Of a DNA stretch of 64,000 nt, positions 52,282 through 63,607 are shown piece after piece (within the stretch, counting starts at the first letter, position 1; each line of letters starts with the position of its first letter). The translations under genes and the position numbers were made by a program. Under the pieces are notes generated by a model, which saw only the letters and a program-made list of their open reading frames with translations, made no database searches and was not told where the DNA came from. The DNA comes from Rosa chinensis. Its lineage: Eukaryota > Streptophyta > Magnoliopsida > Rosales > Rosaceae. Where the stretch lies: NCBI RefSeq assembly GCF_002994745.2, contig NC_037093.1, positions 50,510,384 to 50,574,383 on the forward strand. The letters are read 5' to 3'.

Positions 52282-55200
52282 ATGAAAGCAGTTCAGGAGA
52301 CTCCTCTGCATCTCCTCCTTCATATATTCTTGCTCTTTTTGCTACCATTGCAGGCCACGTCATCACAAAGAATACAAGCTGAAGCTCTCCTACAATGGAA
52401 GAACAGCTTTACTTCTTCACCACCTTCCCTGAATTCATGGTCGCTCACAAACCTAAACAACCTGTGCAACTGGTCTGCCATTGTCTGCAACCACAATACC
52501 AAAACAGTTTCCGAAATTCACCTTGCAAACTTCAACATCACCGCAGCACTAGCACAGTTCAACTTCAACAAGTTTTTCGATCTCACCCATTTCAACGTCA
52601 GTGGCAACAATTTCTCAGGGCCTATACCATCTGCCATTGGCAACCTCACCAAGCTCACAACCTTGGATTTGGGAAACAATACCTTGGAACGAGAAGTGCC
52701 TTCGGAAATGGGCAAGTTAACGGAGCTTCGGTTTCTAAGTCTCAACAACAACTATCTCAGTGGTACCATTCCCTATCAGCTGGACAATCTCAAAAAGGTA
52801 CAATATTTGCTTCTTGGAGGTAACCACTTAGACACTCCTGACTGGTCTAAATTTTCAGGCTTTCCTTTGTTGAGCTACCTTGATCTTTATGGGAACAATT
52901 TAGATTCAGAGTTCCCAGAATTTATATCTGAATGTAGGAACTTGACCTTCCTGGATTTGTCTGGAAATCTTTTGACTGGCCAAATACCAAAATTGGTAGT
53001 TACCAACCTGGTCAAGCTTGAATCTCTCAATCTCACCGATAACCGATTCCAAGGGCCATTCCCATATAACTTTCCCAACATAAAGCACCTTTATTTGGAA
53101 TCGAACAACTTTAGTGGTTCAATTCCTGAAGATTTTAGTTTGATATCTGGTCTTCAATTTATTAGCCTTTATAACAATTCCCTTGAAGGCAAAATCCCAT
53201 CCTCTGTAGGCCAACTCAGGGAGCTTCAGCACCTAGACCTTGGATGGAATTCCTTGAACTCTTCAATCCCTTCTAAGCTTGGTCTTTGTACCAACCTAAC
53301 TTATTTGTCCTTGGCTATGAATAAACTCAGTGGGAAAATTCCAGCAGAAATCGGCCTGTTGACAAAACTTGATCTCCTCCGGTTGGGCGGAAACAATTTC
53401 TCTGGATCAATTCCCTCAGAGATAGGAAACTTGAAAGTTTTGAGACAATTGAAACTTTGGGGAAACCAGCTCTCAGGGCCGATTCCTATGAAATTATGGA
53501 ACCTCACAAATCTTCAGAAGCTTTCTTTAGGAAACAATAGCTTCAATGGGCATATTCCACCAGAAATTGGCCTCTTGACAAAACTTGATCTCCTCTGGTT
53601 GGGCGAAAACAATTTCTCTGGATCAATTCCCTCAGAGATAGGAAACCTGAAAGTTTTGAGAGAATTGACCCTTTGGGGAAACCAGCTCTCAGGGCCGATT
53701 CCTATGAAATTATGGAACCTCACAAATCTTCGATACATGGGCCTTTCCAAGAACAACCTCTCCGGCCCAATCCCCCCAGAGATTGGAAACATGAGTTCCT
53801 TGCTTCACTTTCAAGTCAGCGTAAACCAACTTGAAGGGGAGTTGCCAAAAACTATTTCTCACCTCAGAAACCTAGAGGGGTTTTCCGTTTTCACTAATAG
53901 ATTTTGGGGGACCATTCCTAGTGATTTCGGGAAGTATAGTCCAAACTTGACATTTATTCAGTTGGCATGGAACAGCTTCTCTGGAGAATTGCCGCCCGAG
54001 TTGTGTATTGGATTTGCTTTGCAACAATTGATAGTGAACTCGAACAACTTCACAGGGCAATTGCCTGAGTGCTTGAGAAATTGTTCTGCATTAACTAGAG
54101 TCCGGCTTGAAGTAAACCAATTCACCGGAAACATCACCAATGCATTTGGTGTTCATCCCCATCTTGAAGTAATTTATCTTAGTCACAACAAGTTCGTTGG
54201 TCAACTCTCGCCACAATGGGGAGAATGCAAAAACATCACGGATATGCAAATGGATGGAAATAGAATTTCTGGTCAAATCCCACCTGAGCTTGGGCAGTTA
54301 AGACAATTGCATAAGCTAAACCTGGGCTCTAATGAATTCAGTGGGGAATTTCCAGTTGCCATTGGGAATCTAAGCTTGTTGTTCATTCTCAATCTCAGCA
54401 GGAACTACTTGACAGGAGTTATCCCTCGGTTTCTTGGCAAATTGACATGGCTTGAGTTTCTTGATTTGTCTGATAATAAATTTACAGGGGTATTACCAGT
54501 CGACCCTGGAACGTTTGAGAGGTTAATAAGCTTGAACATAAGCCACAACAAATTATCTGGTGGAATACCAGAGGAGATTGGTAATCTACACCTGCAGTAC
54601 TTGTTGGACCTAAGCAGCAATACATTCTCGGGATCACTACCACTAAACCTTGCCAAGCTTATAATGCTGGAGATTCTTAATGTCTCGCATAACCAACTCT
54701 TCGGGAATATCCCATCAATATTTTCCAGAATGGATAGTCTTATCGGCATTGATTTTTCTTACAACAACTTGACAGGTCCAATCCCAACTGGTGGCATTTT
54801 CCAAAAAAAGCTTCCTAATAATGCTTTCATTGGAAATAGTGGTTTGTGTGGTGAAATAGAGGGACTAACTCCATGCACTTTGGGTCCCAAAAAGTCCAGC
54901 AAGAAAATTCTTGTTGGCGTCCTTGTTTCGATTTTTGGTTTATTGCTGATGGTGACCATATCTGCTGTAATCCTTAAGTTCTGCAAGAAATCAAAACCTG
55001 GAGAAATCGATCATCCTAAGATGTCTAAAAGTTTTGATACAAGTATTTGGGGAAGACATGGTAAACTTGCATTTTCAGAAATCATCACCGCCACCGAGAA
55101 CTTTGATGAAAAGTACCTCATTGGAAGAGGAGGTTTTGGAAGTGTCTACAAGGCTGTGTTGGACAGAGGCAGAGTCGTTGCAGTTAAGAAATTGAATATG

Positions 55201-56106
55201 TCAGTAGAGTCTAGTGACGACATTCCAGAATCGAATCGCAAGAGTTTTGAGAATGAGATAAGAACCTTGACAGAAGTGAGGCACATAAATGTAATAAAAC
55301 TATATGGTTTCTGTTCCTGGAACGGGTGCTTGTACTTGGTGTACGAATATGCAGAGAGAGGCAGTTTGAAAATGGTGTTGTATGGAGTGGAGGGCGAAGG
55401 AGAAGTACTTGGCTGGGGCACACGGGTGAATATTGTGCAAGGAATAGCTCATGCTATTTCTCACTTGCATAATAACTGCTCTCACCCAATCGTTCACCGC
55501 GACATAACTTTCAGCAACATATTACTAGATCGGGATTTCGTGCCACGCCTATCAGACTTTGGAACAGCAAGACTATTGAGCTCAAATTCCTCAAACTGGA
55601 CTGCTGTAGCAGGGACTTATGGCTACATGGCTCCAGGTATCAGCCATTCAATAAACTTATAAACTTTGTATTTCATTTATACAGATGTTCATACTCGCCC
55701 ATTATGATGGGAAAATGTTGGTTGATTTTGTTATTTTAATGAGCATGCAGAGCTCGCATTCACAATGCAAGTGACAGATAAGTGTGATGTATACAGCTTT
55801 GGGGTGGTGGCATTAGAAATCATGATGGGAAGGCATCCAGGGGAGCTACTGACTTCTCTATCAGAGAATGGAGAATTGCTTTTGAAGGATTTGCTAGACC
55901 AACGACTTCATTCTCCTTCAAGTCAATTAGCAGTGCGAGTGGTTTCCTCAGTTACAATGGCCTTGGCCTGCGCCAGCACTAATCCAGAATCACGACCCAC
56001 CATGCAATTTGTGGCAAAAGAACTATCATCAACAAGGATCTGGACTTGCCTTTCTGAGCCGTTGAGTACGGTAACCATCAATAAATTGGCAAGTTTTCAT
56101 AACTAG
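52282..56106 (+). CDS. LRR receptor-like kinase, MIK2-like (complete, two exons)
   Basis: This is a plasma-membrane receptor kinase. Exon 1 is 52282-55636, exon 2 is 55751-56106, and the intron (GTATCA...GCAG) is phase 1 inside the APE motif. The product is 1236 aa. I chose the Met at 52282 ([10 protein letters not shown]) because a signal peptide ([15 protein letters not shown]) follows directly; the frame is open 30 bp further up. Features in order: signal peptide 1-30, LRRNT cap ([18 protein letters not shown]), roughly two dozen LRRs to about 850, transmembrane helix about 876-898, and kinase about 940-1225. The kinase shows [29 protein letters not shown] and SDFGTARLL. It keeps Lys, HRD Asp and DFG, so it should be an active RD kinase. 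Related Arabidopsis MIK receptors sense small peptides. Ligand unknown here. Confidence 0.95.
53353..53784 (+). repeat. 216-bp in-frame tandem duplication of three LRRs
   Basis: Starting at 53353 and at 53569, the same 160-170 bp recur (GGCCTxTTGACAAAACTTGA to CCTCACAAATCTTC), with about 8 differences. The 216-bp period equals 72 codons, exactly three 24-residue LRRs, so the frame and solenoid register are kept. Confidence 0.93.
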
Positions 56107-57756
56107 GAAGTTGCTGGAATAAAAAATGGGGTTTAACTACTAAATCCCTTCTCCAAAATTGAAAGTCTTGCATTTCCTCTAGTTTCTGGTTATTTGGTGA
56201 ATAAATGTATTATTCTAGTGCCAGCAATGTAAGGTATAATAAGTAGTATTTCTGTTGATGTAAAACTCAAATAACTGGTACAGTTGTACTATCACTTGAG
56301 TTAGTTCTGCTCATCATGTGTTGTAGTATAAATTTCAATAACAATTTCTTGTGGGTTGTTTTCATATTTGTTTTCAATTCTTGACATATTAGGGATCATA
56401 CTAAATTGAGGTTATACAGCAGAGAATTTCTCCTCGAGCTGTATCAGTGCAATAGACATGGATTAGCCACAATATCTATGGTAGTACAAGTGACATGAAG
56501 TAGTCTACATTATTATTTTTCCTGTTTTTTCATATATGTAACTTTCAATCTGCTGATGTTTATGATGAGGAATTTAGCAATGTACACAGTCTGATGTATG
56601 CAGAAAGGAAACTTCATTATTACTCCAAAACACACTAACGAGTTATTGATTAATAAAGGCAAGCATTTACAGTCTGATGTTAAATTTATAGCTCCAACCA
56701 TGTAAGGTAGCAAGAAATAGTCTTTCTGTTGGTATACAACTAAAGCAATTGTACAACTATAAGTTAGTTTGGAGACTTATCTTCATATGGAAATATAGGG
56801 TGTAAGTTTCACTATAGACTATAAGTTGTTATGGTTAAGTCTCCAGAATAGTTTATTAAACTCCATCCATCAGAGTAATAGAAAACTCTCTATTGATCGA
56901 AGTCTTGCTGTCCAGGACAAACAGAAGTAGAAACTCCTAAATGGAAAACAACTGAATATGTTATGAATTTATGGTAGGAATGCAAAACTATTAGGTATCA
57001 GCTGCTTGTTCATATTCAGCAATATGGTTCACAGATCATGATCAAGATAACCATGAATATGCTAACCCTCTAGCTAGGCTCTTCTACTGTCCGGTTGCAA
57101 TACTACTATGAAGGGGTGAATTCTAGGACTAGCTCTGACTTTATTAGTTACTATACTCAATTTGTATAATATTCTAATCCTTACTATATTAAGCTCACCA
57201 CGTCAACAACAATCTCAGTAGTCAGTGTGGTATAGGCTCACAAGATCGTTTACCGGGAGATAATTTTAACCTACATATCTATAGCTGGATTCAGTGCCAC
57301 AGCTGTCAGGTGAAAATCATGAGGTAAAGTAACTCGTATGTTCTGAATGTGTTGCCAGTGAATAGTATTGCAAAGTGTTTGATCTGAAACAGACTCCTTA
57401 TTTTATAGTTAGTCTGCAAGCCATCATGTCTTGAGGTATTCAAAATGTGGTTTCGTCGTTTTTGATTAAGATTCGGACATAATAGTGGTCTTGCTTCAAC
57501 TTACTGTAAGGTTTTGTAAAAGCAGAAACTGTTGAAATATTGCTCTCCATAAACAGCGGAGTATTTCTACTTGAGCAGTACTAGTACAGTTCACATGGAG
57601 CAGTAGCTCCAAGCATTCTGGTCCTATTCGGATCTCTATAGACATGGAGCGACTGCAGTTGAGCTATCTCATAAGCAGGAGCTGTGGAAAATGTTCTGCT
57701 TTTGTTTAAAAGAAATTTCCTAAACCAACTTAGAGCACCATTGTTTTATCTCATTT
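56107..57756. other. 3' UTR and intergenic region, no gene seen
   Basis: Bases 56107-56250 are the 3' UTR conserved among the receptor-kinase copies (AATGTAAGGTATAATAAG). The block around 56716-56830 matches 15412-15560 behind the left copy, so the duplicated unit extends at least 700 bp past the stop. The remainder has no coding signal. Confidence 0.55.
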
Positions 57757-57879
57757 CTAACTCAACTCGATGATAAATTCCTTAAGACTTTGTTCAGAAC
57801 CATACGACATCTGGGGTATCAGGTGTGAAACTCGTGATATCCCTTTGGCTTTGCGCCCTTGAATTCCATTATCCGATTC

Positions 57880-58060
57880 GAGGGCACAAGCACTCCTATT
57901 GCGAGCATTGTGGTTCAACCCATTAACTCGACAATTACTTAAAAGTATAGAAATCCCTCTATTGCGAGCATTGTGGTTCAACCCATTAACTCGACAATTA
58001 CTTAAAAGTATAGAAATCCCTCTATTGATTCTACAATTTCATCTTCGTAGAAAAGTAATG
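57880..58060 (-). pseudogene. Short partial copy of the JASON-like gene with a 63-bp tandem duplication
   Basis: CACTCCTATTGCGAGCATTG resembles 59157-59176 (CACTCCTATCACGAGCACTG), and TCTACAATTTCATCTTCGTA (58029-58048) resembles 59250-59269. The order and spacing are the same as in the JASON-like exon 3 (LNYSARDRS and DEIVDS). A 63-bp unit (CTATTGCGAGCATTG...) is doubled at 57896-57958 and 57959-58021. It is a decayed fragment 0.4 kb past the real gene's stop. Confidence 0.55.
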
Positions 58061-58388
58061 GCTACACTGTGGCAAGCTGAAGATGAATAATAATGCCCTT
58101 TCATTTTTGGCTTGGTTGGGCAGTGGAACTTACAATGAATAATTTGTTTCTTCTCATATCAATAGTCTTATAGACTAATCTGTGCCGATCATGTAGTAAA
58201 ATGACATTGTTTTCAGGACTAATGATCCAGGAAGTGTAGGTTCATGATACAAGCAGTGTATATTTCATATAAATATTACAATACCCAAGCAACTATCTCA
58301 CAAACAACTCATAGCAAGGTCTAGTTCACACAAAAAAAATTAAAAAAAATGGACACAATGAACAGACAACAACAATCACAAAACAATC

Positions 58389-60311
58389 TCACAAACCATG
58401 AGGCGTATGAGAAGAAGAGTAAGCATCTGCAGCACCTCTATTCAAAGCTCTTTCCAACCGTGTCTCAAATGGGGTAGAGTGCCAGTTGACTCTTCTATCC
58501 TGCAAACCCATAAAGCTTTTATCAGAACCCACCACGATCTAATTTGGAAGAGTGAGTGTCTCACAAATCTTACTTCACGCGTACCTCTCTGTACTTGCTG
58601 GTCGTGTTCGGTATTCCTTTGTAAGAGGAGGCGCCAGAACCCTTGGCAGGACCAGTGTGATCATTCCAGTAGCTCCCAACAGTCCCAATTATGGCCATCT
58701 CATCAGGGCTTCTACTGGGTGACTTCCGCGGCGAAGATGAAGCTGAAAACTGTCTCAGCTCTTCAACTGTTAACGCACCTAAAATTGGTCTATCTTCGTG
58801 GCTTGTTGCCGAGTGTGGTGATCCGTAGGACATGCTTTTCTCAGGTGTAGCAGTGTCCAGAGATATTGTGCTAGTCTTGTTAATAGGTGTAGATTCTGAT
58901 GAACCCAACCAATTTGACAGGCTAGCATCAACTGCCATTTCTTGGTTAGAATTCCTGGCCTGACCAGGTTGCCTCTTAAGTGATTTGAAACTCGACGATA
59001 CTTCCTTAAAAATTGGCTCTGAACTGAACGAAATCCGGGGTTCATCAGCTGGGGTGAAATTCTCCTTCTGAGGCTTCATTACTGTTGTCTTTTTGGCTTT
59101 GACAGCTTTCCATTGTGTGAGATTTTCAACCGGGTTAAGCACAGCATGAACATAATCACTCCTATCACGAGCACTGTAGTTTAGCCCAGTTGGCTTTTTC
59201 GGCATTGCACTATCAGAATCCTCAGCCATTACTTGTGTCCCTCTCTTCGAGTCTACAATTTCATCTTCATACTCTAGTTCCCCATTATCATCAGTGTCAT
59301 CCTCAAGATCATCATCATCATCATCATCATCGAGATCACTGTCCTCATCATAGTCTAATGGTTCATCTTCATCGTCACTGTCCCTGCAATTCTGGTACCT
59401 ATGATTAGGAGGGTATGACCCTGAGCTAGAAGTGATGGAACCATCTTCAGACGAAGTCTTGGATTGGCTTGATTCTTTCAAGGTTTTCCCCTCCTCTTTC
59501 TGACACTCTTTACTATCGAATAAAAGATCCGTGGATTCGTTGATTGCAACATGCTCATAGGTTTGGACATTAGAATCAAAAGTAACTTTCTTTCTAGTAA
59601 TGAAGCTCAGTTGATCCACCGGCTTATCCCTACAGGCGAAAACTCATAAACTTCAATATCAAAGACACCAAAGCAAACTCTAACTTCAAAGCAAACAGAT
59701 GCATCATAGAGATATATATATATGGACCAAGTGAAATCAAATTCAAGAGGCAATTGAAATCACTCACCTAACTTCTTCCAATTCTGGGCTACGGGGTTTT
59801 TCTTCCTTCAATTCCACGCTGATGGGTTTTTCATCCTTCAATTCTGGGCTGATGGGTTTTTCACATTTCAATTCCGGGCTGATGGGTTTTTCATATTTCA
59901 ATTCAGGGCTAATGGGGTTTTCCCAAACCGGCACAGAAGAGACAGCAGATTGAACAGGCTCAAAACTTGTATATCTCTGAGGGAAAAACAATTACACATA
60001 GCTATTAGTCAAGAAGAACACCAATTCAAGCTCTTTATGTTCTTGAAATTTAAGACTTTGCCTAAACAGGAGAACTCAAAAGCACAAACAACACCCAATT
60101 CAGCCCAAACTTAACAAAACCAAGCCAAACCCAAAAAGGAAACAGTAGGCAAGATTCAACACTTTACTTGATTCTAAGCAACAGAACCATAAGCCATTAA
60201 CAAAGCTTGGAAATTCGGGCTTACTTGTTCTCGGTGCTGAACCCTGTACCTCTGTTGATTCCTGCGGCTTTTATCTTTGGAAGAACCAAAACATGCAAGA
60301 AAGCAACCCAT
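58389..60311 (-). CDS. JASON: JASON-like protein (four exons, 483 aa)
   Basis: Exons on the minus strand: 60225-60311, 59768-59976, 58585-59629 and 58389-58499, all with GT-AG introns; the sum is 484 codons including the stop. The start is the ATG at 60309-60311 (MGCFLACFGSSKDKSRRNQQ). Position 2 is Gly and position 3 Cys, a possible N-myristoylation/acylation site if the initiator Met is removed. RKKVTFDSNVQTYEHV is a family motif. An acidic block of Asp/Glu runs (about residues 200-235) follows, and the C-terminal RRVNWHSTPFETRLERALNRG ends the conserved part. Arabidopsis JASON positions spindles at male meiosis II; the family is plant-specific, and a meiotic role here is inferred. The name rests on remembered motifs, not a search. 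Upstream is a CT-rich leader (60400-60460 on the minus strand), typical of expressed plant genes. Confidence 0.78.
59780..59930 (-). repeat. 30-bp minisatellite encoding ten-residue EKPISPELK repeats
   Basis: Within exon 2 of the JASON-like gene a 30-bp unit (GATGGGTTTTTCATCCTTCA...) repeats about five times. It encodes EKPISPELK plus one variable residue. Because 30 is a multiple of three, copy number can vary without frameshift. Confidence 0.9.
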
Positions 60312-61182
60312 TACAAATCTCTCTCTACTTCTCTCTCAAAGATTGGGTCTTTCTGTGATTTGGGTTCTCGGTTTTCAAAGCAACCAATGCATCTTTGATC
60401 TCTGCGAGTGAGAGAAGAAGAGAGCGAGAGAGAAAGAGAGAGCGATGGCCGTTGGGTTTGGTGAGAAAGAATTTAGAAACTTTGAGAAAAAGGTCAAAAG
60501 GGGGGGGAAGGAAAGGGACAAAACGGTCATAAAATTTGAAGGCTGGGGCTTGGATTGGGGACGGGACCCTACCTGTAAGAGGCTCTAGGGTTTTTTTATT
60601 TTCGAGAAGAGGAAGTGACCGTTAGGATTCATGAGTGATCACAGCCTGTAATTACTTGCGAGATCTTCCAAAAGCCCAAGTGATATCTTGGTGTGTTACT
60701 GTGCAGACTGAGGCTTATCTAGCCAACTTATCTGGACCGTTGATCACCAATAAAGCGTTGTGGTTGACTGTGGGGCCCTACAGTGAGAGCAAAAGCAGAT
60801 AACCAGGCCCTACTGTTGGCTCTTTCGGCCGGCTCTCACTAAACCGGAACCCGGTAGCTGTTGCATAATTCATTGTGTGGAGCACTATAAACAACAATGA
60901 CTAATTAAATAGCTTTCGTCTCCAACACCATCACACGATAAAGCTATGACACGAAAATGTTACTAGTTAACAAGTTCACACACGAAAAGGGTCACATGTC
61001 TCATATCAATACAGGAAAAAAGAGAAGCGCTAAACATATTTTTGGCTAAAATACCGGAAGTATTGAAAATATTGATAGTTTGAAAAAAATAAATTTCGAT
61101 AGATATTATATTGAAATTTTTGGTTAAAAATTGTATAATCTATTGAAAATGTTGGATAAAAAAATTAGATATATTACAGTGG
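60312..61182. promoter_or_regulatory. Promoter side of the JASON-like gene, GA-rich leader near 60400-60460
   Basis: This region lies upstream of the minus-strand gene. It has an (AGAG)n-rich stretch at 60408-60452 and otherwise no coding signal. I see no clear TATA box. Confidence 0.4.
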
Positions 61183-61354
61183 TGTTCACCTGGTCAGTTG
61201 CTGACCAAAGAATTTATGCTCAACAACCCTTAGATTTACATCCAAGGGTGGAAAACAAAACACCTCAACTTAATAATAATTCTCTCTGCCCTTGGATGTA
61301 AATCCAATGGTGGTTGAGCATTATTTTCTTGGTCAATAACTGACCAGGTGAACA
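61183..61354. mobile_element. Small palindromic MITE (172 bp)
   Basis: The ends TGTTCACCTGGTCAGTTGCT and, reverse-complemented, TGTTCACCTGGTCAGTTATT are long inverted repeats. A second inverted pair inside (CCCTTAGATTTACATCCAAG against CCCTTGGATGTAAATCCAAT) makes nearly the whole element fold into one hairpin. I found no matching target duplication, so superfamily is open (hAT or Mutator-like possible). Confidence 0.75.
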
Positions 61355-61987
61355 TTTTCGAGATATATTATTACTCTTTTTCATGAGGGAAATCTATTTT
61401 TCAGAAAATAGATTTTTCTAAAGTAAAAATACCATGTCAGCGAAACTTGCTCTTGATAGGAATTCTTTTCCTTTAGAAAAATCTTAGCCGCCACTATATA
61501 AATGAAGCGTTAGTTCTCTCCTTTTCTTAATAACCAAAAGAAAAATAGAGAAATCAGAGAATTGGAATATCGAACCTTGCGATTTTCAGAAACGCAATCG
61601 ATCAAGAGAAAGGTGTTGAAATCTCTGACAGAGAAAGGGCAGAAGAAGCTGAAAGCAGGCAAAAGGTGAATCGTATTGTGGAAGGGAATCTGAGCACAAA
61701 AAGAAAGAGAAATATGACAAGATGTTCAGACAAAGTTTTTATGCGCGCCAACCTGAAGAACGGGAATGGGAGAGAAGAGTTGCTGCCCTCACCTAAGACC
61801 TGAGGAACAATTTTGACCCAGTTAGTCGGTAATCCAAACATAACAATCTTGTTATCATAATTGCTAGTATTTTTACTATTGGGGAACAATCATGCATATG
61901 ATGCTTAATCATAACAGAAAGTTCAATTAGGATTGTAAGAAACAAATCAATTCTCGATAAATAAAAGTTATTCATAAGCAAGTATGC

Positions 61988-62053
<66 letters not shown>

Positions 62054-62479
62054 CAAGGATTGCAAGTAATGTATCAATCCTAGTATACGAGTGTTGTAGT
62101 GTTTGAATCCTAATGCACGAGTGAAATCAAACTTACTGATAAACTGATGAAACAAGTAATAAAGCAGAATAGAAGAGGAGACTATTAACTTGATTTGCTT
62201 ATTGTGGCTTGCAAATGCAATGGAGTAAAGACATATTTTTCCCCTGCCCTTGTGCTTTTAGTTCAGTGGGCGTCCATCTTCTAGAATACAACAATCAATT
62301 ATCCAAAATTAAAGTAGCTCTTTGTATGAACTTAACCTTTGAAGTTTCAATTTCAGACCAAATGAATAAAAGAAAGGGAGTGAAATCACACTCCTAGTTT
62401 TACAGTCCACACGATATCATTCTCCTAAAAGAACTAATAGTAAAAAAATTGAGAGAGAAAACCTTGAGAACGCAGTGGT
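61355..62479. other. AT-rich intergenic with a (TG)n microsatellite at 61997-62048
   Basis: A TATATAAATG box (about 61494-61503) is followed by a purine-rich, leader-like sequence, but no convincing ORF continues from it. The TG repeat (about 26 units) spans 61997-62048. I see no gene here. Confidence 0.5.
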
Positions 62480-63190
62480 CAATCGTGCCTGTCCAGCTCC
62501 ACCTAGGCGCTAGCGCTAGCTTATGGCCTCACTAGCGTGCGTCAAGTTCGACGGGTTGTTGGTGTAGATGAGTGGAAATTGGAAATGAGAGGGCTCTTTT
62601 TTCCTTGGTTTCAGTTGATGGTGGCGTCTGCACAGACATAGGGTTCACGGCTGAAGGTGGTGACTGATCGGATCTGTTATGATCTAGTCACAGGCATCGG
62701 TTCTGTGCCCGGGGTTCGCACCCCTCTTGATGGGTTGGTCAGTTGTTGGATCCAATCGAATCTTGCAGCAATCCCTTTGGAGAGTGGTTGTGGACTGGAT
62801 TCGATCCATACAGCAGAGGGCAATTGAGGGTTTCAGTTTGGGCCCTCATGGTTTGGGCTTCTAATTGATAACAGTGTTCTGATGGCCGTTGGGATCCAAA
62901 TGTGGCTGTTGTGCGACAGCCTTAGAGACTCGATGGGGTGGCTAGACCGTTTGTGCACAAATTGTAGTGAGTTAGGATTATTGGCTGGACCCTTTTGGCC
63001 TGAGTCCAAGATGGTTTATTTTTTCTGTTCATGTTATTAGTTATTTTTATATTTTCTTGTTAGTAGTTGAGTTAATAAGTTGCTATCATATTTTGGTAGG
63101 ATGATGTGTGCTTAGTCCCGATCTATGCATCTTGTCTGCTCTAGGTAGGCAGTGATTTCCTTGTATTGGCAAATTATAGCAAACTCTTAG
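62480..63190. other. GC-rich unidentified segment, possibly another non-autonomous retroposon
   Basis: The change to GC-rich sequence, then a T-rich end (TTATTAGTTATTTTTATATTTTC), recalls the layout of the retroposon at 19119-19615 plus 31896-32323. I found no terminal duplication or ORF, so this is only a suggestion. Confidence 0.25.
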
Positions 63191-63194
63191 TAGC

Positions 63195-63605
63195 AGTAAC
63201 GTGTCTGCTTTAGGTAAGCAGCAAGTTCCTTACTTGGTCAAATGGTCGCAGTCTCCATGTGGCAGTGTGAAAGTAAGTCTCACTGATTTTATATTTCGGT
63301 GGCAACATATGGGGAAACCAGTGCTATTTGTAATGATGTTTCTTCTTAATAGAGTTATTTTTCTAGTATGTCACTACATTTGTAAAGCGAATGAAGTAGT
63401 CAGTAAAGCACTTTTCGCTAGTTAGTGCTTGCTAGAATACATTGTTTTAGTCGAGACTCATGTTATCATCTCAAGAAGTTCTCTTGATGCATATTGCAAT
63501 CGGGGTTTAAATACCATGTCCGCCCATGCATTCTACAGTTTCACTAATTAAGGGCAAGACTTGAGAACAGCCACACCGACTCTTACTAAAAAAAAAAATA
63601 AAAAA
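63195..63605 (+). pseudogene. LINE-type remnant, same family as 34947-35338
   Basis: KWSQSPCGSVKVSLTDFIFR (63238 on) matches the diverged RNase H start seen at 35128-35322 on the other strand. Downstream, TCTTGATGCATATTGCAAT and CAAGACTTGAG...CAGCC match the reverse complement of 34970-35070. It ends in an A-rich run (63584-63607), consistent with a retroposed tail. It carries many stops. Confidence 0.45.
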
Positions 63606-63607
63606 AA

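Noticed and set aside
52395..52823. 142-codon alternative-frame ORF in the receptor kinase
   Set aside because: It is a Gln/His-rich shadow of the LRR reading frame.
62700..62735. Possible tRNA T-arm-like word GGTTCGCACCCC
   Set aside because: No acceptor stem, anticodon arm or matching 5' half can be folded around it.
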